Of a stretch of DNA of 64,000 bases, positions 44,143 to 52,913 are shown piece by piece; the stretch's first letter is position 1; each line of letters begins with the position of its first letter. The DNA is taken from assembly GCA_002483345.1 (NCBI GenBank), contig DLHS01000015.1, positions 125,197 through 189,196 on the forward strand. The letters are read 5' to 3'. The position numbers were made by a program, and so were the translations under genes. The notes below the pieces were generated by a model. That model did no database searches. It was given only the letters and a program-made list of their open reading frames with translations, and was not told where the DNA came from. This DNA is from Bacteroidetes bacterium UBA7662 (GTDB lineage Bacteria; Bacteroidota; Bacteroidia; UBA7662).

Positions 44143-45263
44143 GTAAAATTCTGATAGTAGGACCTTCCTGGCCTTTGCGGGCAGGAGGGATGTCAACTTT
44201 CAACGAGCGCCTGGCCCGGGAATATATGGCACAAGGGCATACGGTTACCATTGTCACTTTCAGCCTGCAATATCCGGCCATCTTGTTTCCCGGTAAAACA
44301 CAATTTTCTGAAGAGCCAAAACCCGATGATCTATCGATTGAGGTATTGATTAATTCAGTAAATCCTTTCACTTGGTTTAAAACGGCGCGTTATATAGCCC
44401 ATGCCAGGGCCGATCTGGTAATATACCGCTATTGGATGCCCTTTATGGCTCCGGCTTTGGGCAGCATTGCCCGCTGGAGCCGTTGGTTCGGCAACAAAGC
44501 CCGCCAGGTCGCCATCGCCGACAATGTACTGCCGCATGAAAAATTCCCTTTCAGCAAACAGCTGGCCAGGTATTTTCTGCACAGCATCGACAAGGTCGTA
44601 ACCATGTCGGCAGCCGTGCAGGACGAGCTGAAAATAGTGGGCTTTAAAAAGCCATCCACCTTGTTGCCACATCCGTTGTATGATAACTTCGGAGGAAAAA
44701 CGGAAAGAGAAACAGCCATTTCTCACCTGAAACTGAACCCAAACACGATATATTTCCTTTTTTTCGGATTTATAAGACAATACAAGGGGCTCGATTTATT
44801 GCTTCAGGCCTTTTCGGATGTCAGATTACGCCGGTATCCTGTCAAATTGATAGTGGCAGGTGAGTTTTATGACAGCCCTGACCGCTATTACCGCCTTATC
44901 AGGGAACACAAACTGACGGGACAACTTGAAATGAGGACCGACTTCATCCCGAATGAAGAGGTGAAATACTATTTCTCAGCCGCCAGTCTGGTAACCCAAA
45001 CCTATCACCATGCTACCCAGAGCGGAGTTACCCAGATTGGGTTTCAGTTTGATGTCCCCATGCTGGTTACCAATGTGGGGGGGCTTTCAGAATTAATCGA
45101 ACATGGAAAATCCGGTTATGTAACAGAAACCAACCCGCAGCAGATTGCTGATGCCATGGTAGATTTTCTGGAAAATAATCGTTTTGCTGCCTTCAGTAAA
45201 GAGGTAAGCCAGCTGAAACATCGCTTCAGCTGGCTCACGTTTGCCCAAAATCTACAGGCTTAA
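44139..45263 (+). CDS. Family 4 (GT-B) glycosyltransferase
   Basis: A 374-residue protein starting at GTG in a GTGA overlap. KILIVGPSWPLRAGGMSTF is the N-terminal Rossmann motif of GT4 enzymes. The C-terminal half carries YFLFFGFIRQYKGLDLLLQA, VAGEFYDSPDRY and MLVTNVGGLSELIEHGKSG, the usual nucleotide-sugar-binding E-x7-E region in a variant form. It probably extends a surface glycan together with the preceding membrane transferase. It ends 20 bp from the convergent valS gene with no hairpin between them. Confidence 0.9.
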   Translation: MSKILIVGPSWPLRAGGMSTFNERLAREYMAQGHTVTIVTFSLQYPAILFPGKTQFSEEPKPDDLSIEVLINSVNPFTWFKTARYIAHARADLVIYRYWMPFMAPALGSIARWSRWFGNKARQVAIADNVLPHEKFPFSKQLARYFLHSIDKVVTMSAAVQDELKIVGFKKPSTLLPHPLYDNFGGKTERETAISHLKLNPNTIYFLFFGFIRQYKGLDLLLQAFSDVRLRRYPVKLIVAGEFYDSPDRYYRLIREHKLTGQLEMRTDFIPNEEVKYYFSAASLVTQTYHHATQSGVTQIGFQFDVPMLVTNVGGLSELIEHGKSGYVTETNPQQIADAMVDFLENNRFAAFSKEVSQLKHRFSWLTFAQNLQA

Positions 45264-45283
45264 GAAGAACAGGCACATTTCAT

Positions 45284-47890
45284 TTACAATGCTGCCAGCG
45301 CCGCCTGAATGCTCTGAATTTTGCTTTCAGCATCCGACTGCTTTTTCCTTTCATTGCTGATGACCTGCTCAGGAGCACCGGCCACAAATTTTTCATTGGA
45401 GAGTTTCCTCTTAACACTGTCGAGAAAGCCTTGCTGGTATTCCAGTTCCTTTTGAAGCTTCTCCCGTTCTGCCTCCGGGTCTATTTCAAGTCGCAGATCC
45501 AGGAAACAGGCATCGGTACCAACCATAAAAGAAACCCAGCCTGATGGCTTTTCAGAAACAAAGTTTATTTCGTCAACATTTGCAAGTTTAGATATAACAG
45601 AGGAGAAATCTGCGTAAGCTTTATCTCCGGAAAGCAGTTGTAAACCAACCATATTTTTAACCGGAACCTGTTTCTGGTTGCGGATGTTTCTGATTTCTGT
45701 GATGAGCTGAAATACCTTCTCGGTTTCTTTCAGATAGACTGTATCCGCCATCCCGACAGCAGGGTAGGCAGACAGGCATAAAAATTCGCCTTGTTTCCGG
45801 TCGCCTATATCCTGCCACAATTCTTCCGTAATAAACGGCATCAGCGGGTGCAGCAAACGCATCAGTTCATCGAAATAAGCGGTAGTGGCATCATAGGTCG
45901 CCTGGTCGATTGGTTGTCCATAGGCCGGCTTGATCATCTCCAGATACCACGAACAGTAATCGTCCCAGATAAGCTTATAAAGTGACCGCACCACCTCAGA
46001 GAGCCTGTATTGGGCATAATCACGTTCCATTTCTGCAACGACCTGTTTCAATCGCTCCCCAAACCACCTGACAGCCGGGTTTTTAGAATCTCCCGGAACA
46101 ACTTCCCAGCCTTTCAGCAAGCGGAAGGCATTCCAGATTTTATTGGCAAAGTTACGACCCTGCTCAATCATGCTGATATCGAATAACAAATCGTTGCCCG
46201 CAGGAGAGCTGAACAACATACCCATGCGGACACTGTCGGCACCGTATTGATCAATCAGATCCAACGGATCCGGACTGTTTCCAAGTGATTTCGACATTTT
46301 ACGCCCTTGCTTATCGCGTACAATGCCCGTCAGATAAACATCCTTGAAGGGTATCTGCTCCATGTATTCGTGCCCGGCAATGATCATGCGGGCAACCCAG
46401 AAGAATAAAATCTCCGGTGCCGTTACGAGTACCGCAGTAGGATAGTAGTATGCCAGGTCGGCATTGGCATGACCGGGGCCTTTGGCAATGATCTGAGGAT
46501 CAAAAACCGTCAGCGGCCATAACCAACTCGAAAACCAGGTGTCAAGTACATCTTCATCTTGTTTGAAATCAGCCGCTTGCCATTGGCCACCACTTTGGGC
46601 CGCGGCTTCTTCAGCACTTCTGGCGACGATGATATCTCCCTTGGGGGAATACCAGGCAGGAATGCGATGACCCCACCACAACTGGCGTGAAATACACCAG
46701 TCACGTACATTTTCCATCCAATGCCGGTAGGTATTGATGAATTTCTCGGGAACCAGCTTGATCTCCCCGTCCAGCACATACTGAAGGGCAGGTTTGGTGA
46801 TTTCATCCATCTTCACAAACCATTGCAGGCTCAACCGGGGTTCAACCACCGCATTGGTACGTTCGCTGTGGCCTACATTACTTTTGTAGTCCTCCGCTTT
46901 CACCAGATTCCCGCTTTCTTCCAGCATTTTGGCAATCTTTTTCCGGGCAACAAATCGGTCTTCCCCAACCAGTATCTGTGCCTTTCCGTTGAGGGTACCA
47001 TCGTCGTTCAGGATGTCAAGAACTTCCAGCTGGTGTTTTACGCCCAGTTCATAGTCATTGGGGTCGTGCGCAGGGGTAACCTTCAGGCAACCGGTACCGA
47101 AATCCATGCTTACATAGCTGTCTTCGATGATCGGAATAGCCCGGTTTATCAATGGAATAAGTGCTTTTTTTCCCTTCAGATGCGCATAACGCTCATCTTC
47201 CGGGTGTATGCAGATGGCGGCATCGGCCATAATGGTCTCCGGACGAACCGTGGCGATGGTGACATATTCATCGCTGCCTTCAATCTGATACCGGATGTGG
47301 TACATCTTGGTCTGTACATCTTTGAAGATTACCTCGTCGTCGGCCAGGGCAGTGAGTCCCTGCGGATCCCAGTTTACCATGCGGATACCGCGGTAGATAT
47401 AACCTTTTTTGTAGAGATCGATGAATACATCGGTAACCGACTCACTCAGTGCAGGCGACATGGTGAAAGCTTCCCGGTCGAAATCAAGAGATGCCCCCAG
47501 CTTTTTTAATTGTTTGATGATGATGCCGCCGTACTTTTCCTTCCATTCCCAGGCATATTCGAGGAATTTCTCCCGGCCGATTTCATTTTTATCGATGCCC
47601 ATTTCTTTGAGCATCGCTACTACTTTTGCTTCGGTGGCGATAGAGGCATGGTCGGTACCCGGTACCCAGCAGGCATTTTTACCTTGCATACGCGCTTTGC
47701 GGATAAGCAGGTCCTGTATGGTATTGTTGAGCATATGCCCCATGTGTAGCACCCCGGTCACATTGGGCGGCGGAATCACAATGGTGTAGGATTCTCTTTC
47801 GTCGGGCGTGGAGGCGAAACATTTCGCCGCCATCCAGGCGTCATACCACTTCTGTTCTATGTTCGGCGAATAGATTTTGTCTAAACTCAT
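45284..47890 (-). CDS. valS: Valyl-tRNA synthetase
   Basis: An 868-residue class I synthetase that charges tRNA-Val. The HIGH motif is H49-M-G-H52 (GVLHMGHM), the KMSKS loop is K531-S535, and the CP1 editing domain with YVTIATVRPETIMAD lies between. The C-terminal 65 residues form the tRNA-binding coiled coil typical of ValS (LEIDPEAEREKLQKELEYQ). The length is normal. It is monocistronic, with its own promoter. Confidence 0.98.
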   Translation of the reverse strand: MSLDKIYSPNIEQKWYDAWMAAKCFASTPDERESYTIVIPPPNVTGVLHMGHMLNNTIQDLLIRKARMQGKNACWVPGTDHASIATEAKVVAMLKEMGIDKNEIGREKFLEYAWEWKEKYGGIIIKQLKKLGASLDFDREAFTMSPALSESVTDVFIDLYKKGYIYRGIRMVNWDPQGLTALADDEVIFKDVQTKMYHIRYQIEGSDEYVTIATVRPETIMADAAICIHPEDERYAHLKGKKALIPLINRAIPIIEDSYVSMDFGTGCLKVTPAHDPNDYELGVKHQLEVLDILNDDGTLNGKAQILVGEDRFVARKKIAKMLEESGNLVKAEDYKSNVGHSERTNAVVEPRLSLQWFVKMDEITKPALQYVLDGEIKLVPEKFINTYRHWMENVRDWCISRQLWWGHRIPAWYSPKGDIIVARSAEEAAAQSGGQWQAADFKQDEDVLDTWFSSWLWPLTVFDPQIIAKGPGHANADLAYYYPTAVLVTAPEILFFWVARMIIAGHEYMEQIPFKDVYLTGIVRDKQGRKMSKSLGNSPDPLDLIDQYGADSVRMGMLFSSPAGNDLLFDISMIEQGRNFANKIWNAFRLLKGWEVVPGDSKNPAVRWFGERLKQVVAEMERDYAQYRLSEVVRSLYKLIWDDYCSWYLEMIKPAYGQPIDQATYDATTAYFDELMRLLHPLMPFITEELWQDIGDRKQGEFLCLSAYPAVGMADTVYLKETEKVFQLITEIRNIRNQKQVPVKNMVGLQLLSGDKAYADFSSVISKLANVDEINFVSEKPSGWVSFMVGTDACFLDLRLEIDPEAEREKLQKELEYQQGFLDSVKRKLSNEKFVAGAPEQVISNERKKQSDAESKIQSIQAALAAL

Positions 47891-47913
47891 CTGGGAATGC
47901 TAAAAATAAGTTG

Positions 47914-47921
47914 CAAAAATA
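47914..47921 (-). promoter_or_regulatory. Predicted -7 box of valS
   Basis: The minus strand reads TATTTTTG, an exact TAnnTTTG match, with the start codon 24 nt downstream and a partial -33 (TTTA) about 18 nt upstream. No T-box-like leader is present. Confidence 0.5.
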
Positions 47922-48002
47922 GCACAGCCGGAGCATAAACCCCCGTTTTGGTCTTATTTTTCGACTTCCAAACTCCGTCTTTTCTGGTTTGTTGTAGCTG
48001 GT

Positions 48003-49934
48003 ATGAAGCGAATCCCCTCCATTTTGCGTGTTTTAGTGCCTCTTGGGCTGCTGGTTGTGCTTTTGGCAACCTGCGGCAAGGAGGCAGAGGAGGAGGAAAA
48101 CCTGGTGCAACTACGGGAGGAGGGCAGGCAGTTCAGAAACCTGCACGACAGCGTAAGTTATGTTGGCATAGAAAGCTGTCAGGGTTGTCATGCCGATATT
48201 TACGATACTTTCCTTCAGACCGGCATGGGGCGTTCGATGGGACATGCTGACCTATTCAGGTCAAAAGCCGATTTCAGTACGCACAGTACGGTATTTGATC
48301 CGGTGACACAACTGGGTTATCAGGCTTTTACGGCAGACAGTCAGCTGTTTATACGGGAATTCAGACTGGAAGGCAGTGATACCATCCACAACCGCCTCGA
48401 AAAAATCAGTCTGGTTGTTGGCAGCGGTCAGCATACGAATTCACATCTCCTGAACATCAATGGCTATGTATACCAGCTTCCGATGACGTTTTATACCCAG
48501 GAGGGCAAATGGGATTTGCCGCCGGGTTTTGAAAAGGGTGGCAACAGCCGCTTCTCCCGTACCATCGAAACAGAGTGTATGACCTGCCACAACGCTTATC
48601 CCAAGCAGGTGCCCGGTTCGGAAAACAAATATGTTTCTATACCACAGGGAATAGATTGTGAGCGCTGCCATGGCCCGGGAAGTCTGCATGTACAGGAGAA
48701 ACTCGCAGGTAAAACAGTAGATACCGGCAAGGAGGCAGATTACAGCATTGTCAACCCCCGCCGTCTTTCGATGCCCTTGCAGATGAGCATTTGCCAGCGT
48801 TGCCACACCCAGGGAAATGCAGTGTTGAAGCCCGGTAAAACTTTCTTCGATTTCAGGCCGGGCATGCTGCTGAGCGATGTGATGAGTGTGTTTTTGCCTC
48901 GTTATGAGGGGGATCAACAGCACTTCACCATGGCCTCCCATCCAGACAGGATGATGCAATCGGCCTGTTTCAAAAAAAGTGCCGGGGAACTGACCTGCAT
49001 CAGCTGCCACAACCCCCATAAAAGTATAGAAGTAACCCCTGCGGCACATTTTAACCAGAAATGCCAGTCGTGCCACCAAAGTCCGGATATATGCACGGCA
49101 CCCCTGGCCAGGCGTCAGGCCGTGCAGGATAATTGTGTAAGCTGCCACATGCCCAAATCCGGCACCAGCGACATCCCGCATGTTACCATCACCGATCACT
49201 GGATACGCAAACCTGAAAAGGAGCGGACGAAAAACAACACTTTTGTTGGCATCGCCTCTATCAATGAAAAAAGACCCGATGCGCTCACCAAGGCCAGGGC
49301 CTGGCTGCAATACTATGAACGCTTTGAAGCCAAGGCTGTCTATCTTGATTCGGCCGCCTATTATCTGAAACAAGTCAGGGGAGGAGATGAAAAAACGCTA
49401 TTCGAAACAGCCATACACCTGCGTTTTCTGAAACTGGATTATCCGGGTTTACTTCAGCTTGCCACTAAACCGGCAACGGATTACAGCGCCTGGACGGCCT
49501 ACCGCATAGGGGAAGCACAGTGGCAGACAGGTCTGCGCCGGGAAGCATTGGTTTCTTTTAGTAAAGCTTCAGATAAAATGCCTTACCAGCTTGATTTTCA
49601 AATGAAATATGCTAATACGCTTCATGAGCTGAACCGAAGGGAAGAGGCGGCAGAGCGTTACGCTTTTATCCTGAAAGAAAACCCGAAGTACGTCACGGCC
49701 ATGGTGAATCTGGGTTTCCTGAAACTGGAGGCCGGCGATGATAAAGCGGCAGAAAGCTGGTACCGCAAGGCGATTTCTCTGGATCCGGATAACCAGACGG
49801 CCTGGATGAACCTCGTGGGACTTCATCTGTACCGGCAGGAAAATAAAAAAGCGGAGATGCTGCTTGAAACCCTCATCAAACGTTATCCCGATCAGTTACA
49901 GGCGAGACAACTTTTGCAAAGAATCCGTTCATAA
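48003..49934 (+). CDS. Seven-heme c-type cytochrome with C-terminal TPRs, probable lipoprotein
   Basis: A 643-residue exported protein. The N-terminus ends in LLATC (Cys24), a slightly atypical lipobox. Seven CxxCH heme sites follow: CQGCH (59-63), CMTCH, CERCH, CQRCH, CISCH, CQSCH and CVSCH, all within about the first 390 residues, in an order resembling cytochrome c554/doubled-CxxCH proteins. The last 200 residues are TPR-like (NRREEAAERYAFILKENP and AESWYRKAISLDPDNQTAW). It should move electrons at the outer face of a membrane; partner and acceptor are unknown. Maturation needs a cytochrome c assembly system, which is not in this window. Confidence 0.88.
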   Translation: MKRIPSILRVLVPLGLLVVLLATCGKEAEEEENLVQLREEGRQFRNLHDSVSYVGIESCQGCHADIYDTFLQTGMGRSMGHADLFRSKADFSTHSTVFDPVTQLGYQAFTADSQLFIREFRLEGSDTIHNRLEKISLVVGSGQHTNSHLLNINGYVYQLPMTFYTQEGKWDLPPGFEKGGNSRFSRTIETECMTCHNAYPKQVPGSENKYVSIPQGIDCERCHGPGSLHVQEKLAGKTVDTGKEADYSIVNPRRLSMPLQMSICQRCHTQGNAVLKPGKTFFDFRPGMLLSDVMSVFLPRYEGDQQHFTMASHPDRMMQSACFKKSAGELTCISCHNPHKSIEVTPAAHFNQKCQSCHQSPDICTAPLARRQAVQDNCVSCHMPKSGTSDIPHVTITDHWIRKPEKERTKNNTFVGIASINEKRPDALTKARAWLQYYERFEAKAVYLDSAAYYLKQVRGGDEKTLFETAIHLRFLKLDYPGLLQLATKPATDYSAWTAYRIGEAQWQTGLRREALVSFSKASDKMPYQLDFQMKYANTLHELNRREEAAERYAFILKENPKYVTAMVNLGFLKLEAGDDKAAESWYRKAISLDPDNQTAWMNLVGLHLYRQENKKAEMLLETLIKRYPDQLQARQLLQRIRS

Positions 49935-49959
49935 ACGATTATTGTTCCATCATTCTCCT

Positions 49960-51054
49960 ATGGCGACGACCCCAAAGAAAAAAAACAATCCCGGAAAGGC
50001 GAAAACAGCAGCCCTGACACCTTTTAAAAAGTTCCTTTGGGCACTGGGGGGAGTATTGTTGTTAAGCCTGGCAATTGTTGCTTTTGAGTTATATCAGCGC
50101 GTTTACAAAAGTAACGTCAGTGAAAAATTGCCGGAAGCAGTTACCTATCTCCTCATACCCACCGGATCGAACTATGCCGATGTGCTGGGCCTGCTGACGG
50201 CTGAAAATCTGCTGAAGGATCTGACCAGTTTTGAATGGGTTGCACAGCAGCTGTCGTATCCGGAAAAGGTAAAGCCCGGGCGTTACAGGCTGGAAAAAGG
50301 CATGAGTAATTTTCAGCTCGTTAAATTGCTGGCATCGGGCAGACAGGAACCGGTAAAGCTTGTCATCAATCGATTCAGGAGCCGGACGGACTTTTTCGGG
50401 GCCATTGGCCGTAAACTCGAAGCAGATTCCGCAGGAATAGCAGCTGTTTTTTCAGATGAAGTATATCTGCGAACGTATGGCTTCACCCCGGAGGACGCCA
50501 TGGCAGTTATCATACCCAATACCTATGAGTTATACTGGGATACCGATGCCCGGGGGTTTTTCGAACGCATGTTCAAGGAATACAAAACTTTCTGGACAGA
50601 CGCCCGCAAGGAGAAAGCCGTGAACCTGAAGTTAAGCCCGGTAGAGGTGATGAAGCTGGCGTCTATTGTGGATGAAGAAACCAACAAAGACGATGAAAAG
50701 GGTGTAATTGCAAGGGTTTACTGGAACCGGCTGCAAACCGGTATGATGCTCCAGGCCGACCCCACCGTGCGGTTTGCACACCAGGACTTTACCATTAAAA
50801 GGGTAACGGGCAAACACCTGCGCTTACAATCGCCCTATAATACCTATCAGATGAACGGATTGCCTCCCGGGCCGATCTGTACACCCTCACAGGCCAGCAT
50901 TGATGCCGTGCTGAATAGTGAGCCGCACCGCTATCTTTACTTTTGTGCAAAAGAAGATTTCTCAGGCTATCACAATTTTGCCGTAACCTATCCGGAGCAT
51001 CAGAGGAATGCCCGTTTGTACCAACAGGCTTTGGCCCGTTTGAACATTAACTGA
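49960..51054 (+). CDS. mltG: Endolytic murein transglycosylase MltG (YceG-like)
   Basis: A 364-residue protein with one N-terminal membrane helix (about 24-45) and a periplasmic YceG domain. VIIPNTYELYWDT (183-195), MKLASIVDEETNKDDEK (231-247, holding the presumed catalytic glutamate) and VYWNRLQTGMMLQADPTV are the hallmarks. MltG cleaves nascent glycan strands and sets their length. I start at the ATG at 49960, since the longer frame begins inside the cytochrome gene. It shares one base with the next start (TGATG). Confidence 0.95.
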   Translation: MATTPKKKNNPGKAKTAALTPFKKFLWALGGVLLLSLAIVAFELYQRVYKSNVSEKLPEAVTYLLIPTGSNYADVLGLLTAENLLKDLTSFEWVAQQLSYPEKVKPGRYRLEKGMSNFQLVKLLASGRQEPVKLVINRFRSRTDFFGAIGRKLEADSAGIAAVFSDEVYLRTYGFTPEDAMAVIIPNTYELYWDTDARGFFERMFKEYKTFWTDARKEKAVNLKLSPVEVMKLASIVDEETNKDDEKGVIARVYWNRLQTGMMLQADPTVRFAHQDFTIKRVTGKHLRLQSPYNTYQMNGLPPGPICTPSQASIDAVLNSEPHRYLYFCAKEDFSGYHNFAVTYPEHQRNARLYQQALARLNIN

Positions 51055-51467
51055 TGTACATACACGAGACCCAATACCGCGTCAGATATGGCGATACCGA
51101 CCAGATGAAGTATGTTTATTATGGTCATTATGCCCGTTTATTTGAAATCGGCAGGGTAGAGGCCATGCGTGCATTGGGGTTCTCTTACAGGCAGTTTGAA
51201 GAAGAAGGCGTGATGATGCCAGTGCTTGACCTGCATTGTAACTACCTCAAGCCCGCTTTTTACGACGAACTACTGACCATACGCACCACCGTGACAGAAA
51301 TGCCTGGCGTACGTATACATTTCCAATACGACATCCTGAATGAAGCAGGGGAACATATTCATCTCGGTAAAACCACTTTGGTGTTTGTTCAGATGCATAC
51401 CAACCGGCCCTGCCGCATACCAGAACATTTTGCAGCAGCCCTTCGTCCTTATTTTGAGCAGACATGA
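51054..51467 (+). CDS. Acyl-CoA thioesterase, 4-hydroxybenzoyl-CoA thioesterase (YbgC/FadM) family
   Basis: A 137-residue hot-dog fold protein. RVRYGDTDQMKYVYYGHYARL carries the catalytic Asp region of the YbgC/FadM group (shown by DTDQM), and LDLHCNYLKPAFYDELL and LGKTTLVFVQM are typical later strands. It hydrolyses acyl-CoA in the cytoplasm; chain preference is unknown. It lies within the mltG-thioesterase-yihY operon with overlaps of 1 and 4 bp. Confidence 0.92.
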   Translation: MYIHETQYRVRYGDTDQMKYVYYGHYARLFEIGRVEAMRALGFSYRQFEEEGVMMPVLDLHCNYLKPAFYDELLTIRTTVTEMPGVRIHFQYDILNEAGEHIHLGKTTLVFVQMHTNRPCRIPEHFAAALRPYFEQT

Positions 51468-52438
51468 ACGAAATCCATAAATTTCTGCTCAGATTCAGGA
51501 TTTACAGGGCTTTTTTAATCGTCCTGAAAAGGATAAAAGTGGGAAAGACCCATAAAGTCCCCCTCTACGACATCCTCGCCTTTTTCCTGCAGGAAATTCA
51601 GAATCAGGACCTGATGATGCGGGCATCGGCCATTACCTTCAACTTCTTCCTGGCACTTTTTCCAGCCACGCTTTTTCTGTTTACCCTGATTCCTTATTTC
51701 CCTATCGCCAATCTTGATAAACTCATACTCGAATTTTTCGGCGAAATAATGCCCGACAGCGCCTTTGAAGCCATCAATACGACCATTTACGATATTGTAA
51801 GCAAACAACAAGGTGGTCTCCTCTCATTCGGATTTTTGCTCGCCCTGTATTTCGCAACCAGCGGGATCAGCTCGCTGATGTCTTCTTTTAATAAAGCCAA
51901 CGAGATTTTTGAAGACCGGTCGTTCCTCAAACAACGACTGCTGGCCATCGGACTCACTTTTCTGGAAGTGGGAGTGTTGATTGTAGCTGTCATCCTCATT
52001 TTGGGAGGAAATCTCGCCATCGACATCCTGGTGTTGCTTCAGATTGTTGAGGAGAGTTATATTGCCACGCTCATCCGTATTTCTGAATGGCTGATCATCA
52101 TTTTCCTGATTTATACAGGTATCAGCATCCTTTATTATTTCGGTCCGGCTGTAAGCAAACGCTGGAAGTTTTTCTCGGTAGGTTCGTGGGTCGCTACTTT
52201 ATTGTTTCTGCTCGCATCCCTGGGATTCTCCTATTATGTAGACCATTTTGGCAACTACAACAAGCTGTACGGTTCTATAGGTACGCTTATCGTCATCATG
52301 TTATGGATGAACATCAATTCAATTATACTGTTGATAGGTTTTGAGTTGAACGCAGCCATTTACATCAATCGTTCCCGACTCCAAAAGGCCCGTCAGCAAC
52401 TGGATGCAGACGCCGCCGCTGCCAAGGCAATTAACTGA
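51464..52438 (+). CDS. YihY/BrkB family inner-membrane protein
   Basis: A 324-residue membrane protein with about six helices. RASAITFNFFLALFPATLFLF, shortened to its ASAITFNFFLALFPA core, and YYFGPAVSKRWKFFSVGSW, SIGTLIVIMLWMNINS and GFELNAAI are the family signatures (formerly called RNase BN by mistake). Function is not established; a transporter role is suspected for the family. It is the last gene of the operon that begins with mltG. Confidence 0.92.
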   Translation: MNEIHKFLLRFRIYRAFLIVLKRIKVGKTHKVPLYDILAFFLQEIQNQDLMMRASAITFNFFLALFPATLFLFTLIPYFPIANLDKLILEFFGEIMPDSAFEAINTTIYDIVSKQQGGLLSFGFLLALYFATSGISSLMSSFNKANEIFEDRSFLKQRLLAIGLTFLEVGVLIVAVILILGGNLAIDILVLLQIVEESYIATLIRISEWLIIIFLIYTGISILYYFGPAVSKRWKFFSVGSWVATLLFLLASLGFSYYVDHFGNYNKLYGSIGTLIVIMLWMNINSIILLIGFELNAAIYINRSRLQKARQQLDADAAAAKAIN

Positions 52439-52490
52439 AAATCATACAGCCGGAAAGGCTAGAAGTCGCGTATCTCGCCGCCGTGGGCTC

Positions 52491-52523
52491 AAAAAAAAGA
52501 GGTTGTCCGAAGACAACCTCTTT
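52491..52523 (-). terminator. Terminator of tRNA-Leu
   Basis: AAAGAGGTTGTC and GACAACCTCTTT form a perfect 12-bp stem. On the minus strand the loop is TTCG and the hairpin is followed by eight T, an ideal terminator just after the tRNA. It may also close the yihY operon on the other strand. Confidence 0.88.
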
Positions 52524-52533
52524 ACTTTCAACC

Positions 52534-52620
52534 TGGTGCCCAGGACTGGATTCGAACCAGCACAGGAATACTCCCACTACCCCCTCAAAGTAGCGTGTCT
52601 ACCAATTTCACCACCTGGGC
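52534..52620 (-). tRNA. tRNA-Leu (anticodon GAG)
   Basis: An 87-nt class II tRNA with CCA encoded. The acceptor stem is GCCCAGG with CCTGGGC, the anticodon stem CTACT/GGTAG encloses TTGAGGG with anticodon GAG (52584-52586), a long variable arm is present and the T-loop is TTCGAAT. The promoter box lies 13 nt upstream and the terminator directly downstream. Confidence 0.95.
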
Positions 52621-52632
52621 TGAGAAGTGGGG

Positions 52633-52662
52633 CAAAGTTAAGTGTAAAAATGCAGCCTGCAA
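52633..52662 (-). promoter_or_regulatory. Predicted tRNA-Leu promoter
   Basis: On the minus strand TTG (52662-52660), a 19-nt spacer and TAACTTTG (52640-52633) give a good -33/-7 pair, with the start a few nt before the tRNA. Confidence 0.65.
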
Positions 52663-52816
52663 GTGGGAAGGTGAATATTTTCTTAAAGTGTGGTAGATAT
52701 TTGAAAATGAAAGCTTTAGCAGCTATTGACCGGCATATTGTCAGGGGTAAAAAGGTGTTCTGAAGAAAAAAGCACTTCAAATAGAGCCTCAAGGCTGAAA
52801 ATGCTTTCAGTTTTTC

Positions 52817-52824
52817 TACCTTTG
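52817..52824 (+). promoter_or_regulatory. Predicted -7 box of tRNA-Ser
   Basis: TACCTTTG, an exact TAnnTTTG match, ends 4 nt before the mature tRNA 5' end, so transcription may begin at or within a few bases of it. A small stem-loop CTGAAA/TTTCAG with five T (52795-52815) lies just upstream. Confidence 0.55.
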
Positions 52825-52828
52825 CAGC

Positions 52829-52913
52829 GGAGAGATGGCAGAGTGGTCGATTGCGTCTGTCTTGAAAACAGAAGACTTGCAAGGGTCCGGGGGTTCGAAT
52901 CCCTCTCTCTCCG
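52829..52913 (+). tRNA. tRNA-Ser (anticodon TGA)
   Basis: An 85-nt class II tRNA. The acceptor stem is GGAGAGA with TCTCTCC, the discriminator is G, the anticodon stem TCTGT/ACAGA holds CTTGAAA with anticodon TGA (52863-52865), and there is a long variable arm and T-loop TTCGAAT. CCA is not encoded (GCAG follows), unlike the neighbouring tRNA-Leu. Confidence 0.95.

Noticed and set aside
48441..49373. 310-codon minus-strand open frame inside the cytochrome gene
   Set aside because: It mirrors the multiheme coding region, where seven heme motifs prove the plus strand is coding.
52795..52815. Stem-loop CTGAAA/TTTCAG with five T before tRNA-Ser as a terminator
   Set aside because: The stem is only 6 bp and AT-rich, and no transcript that it would end is evident.
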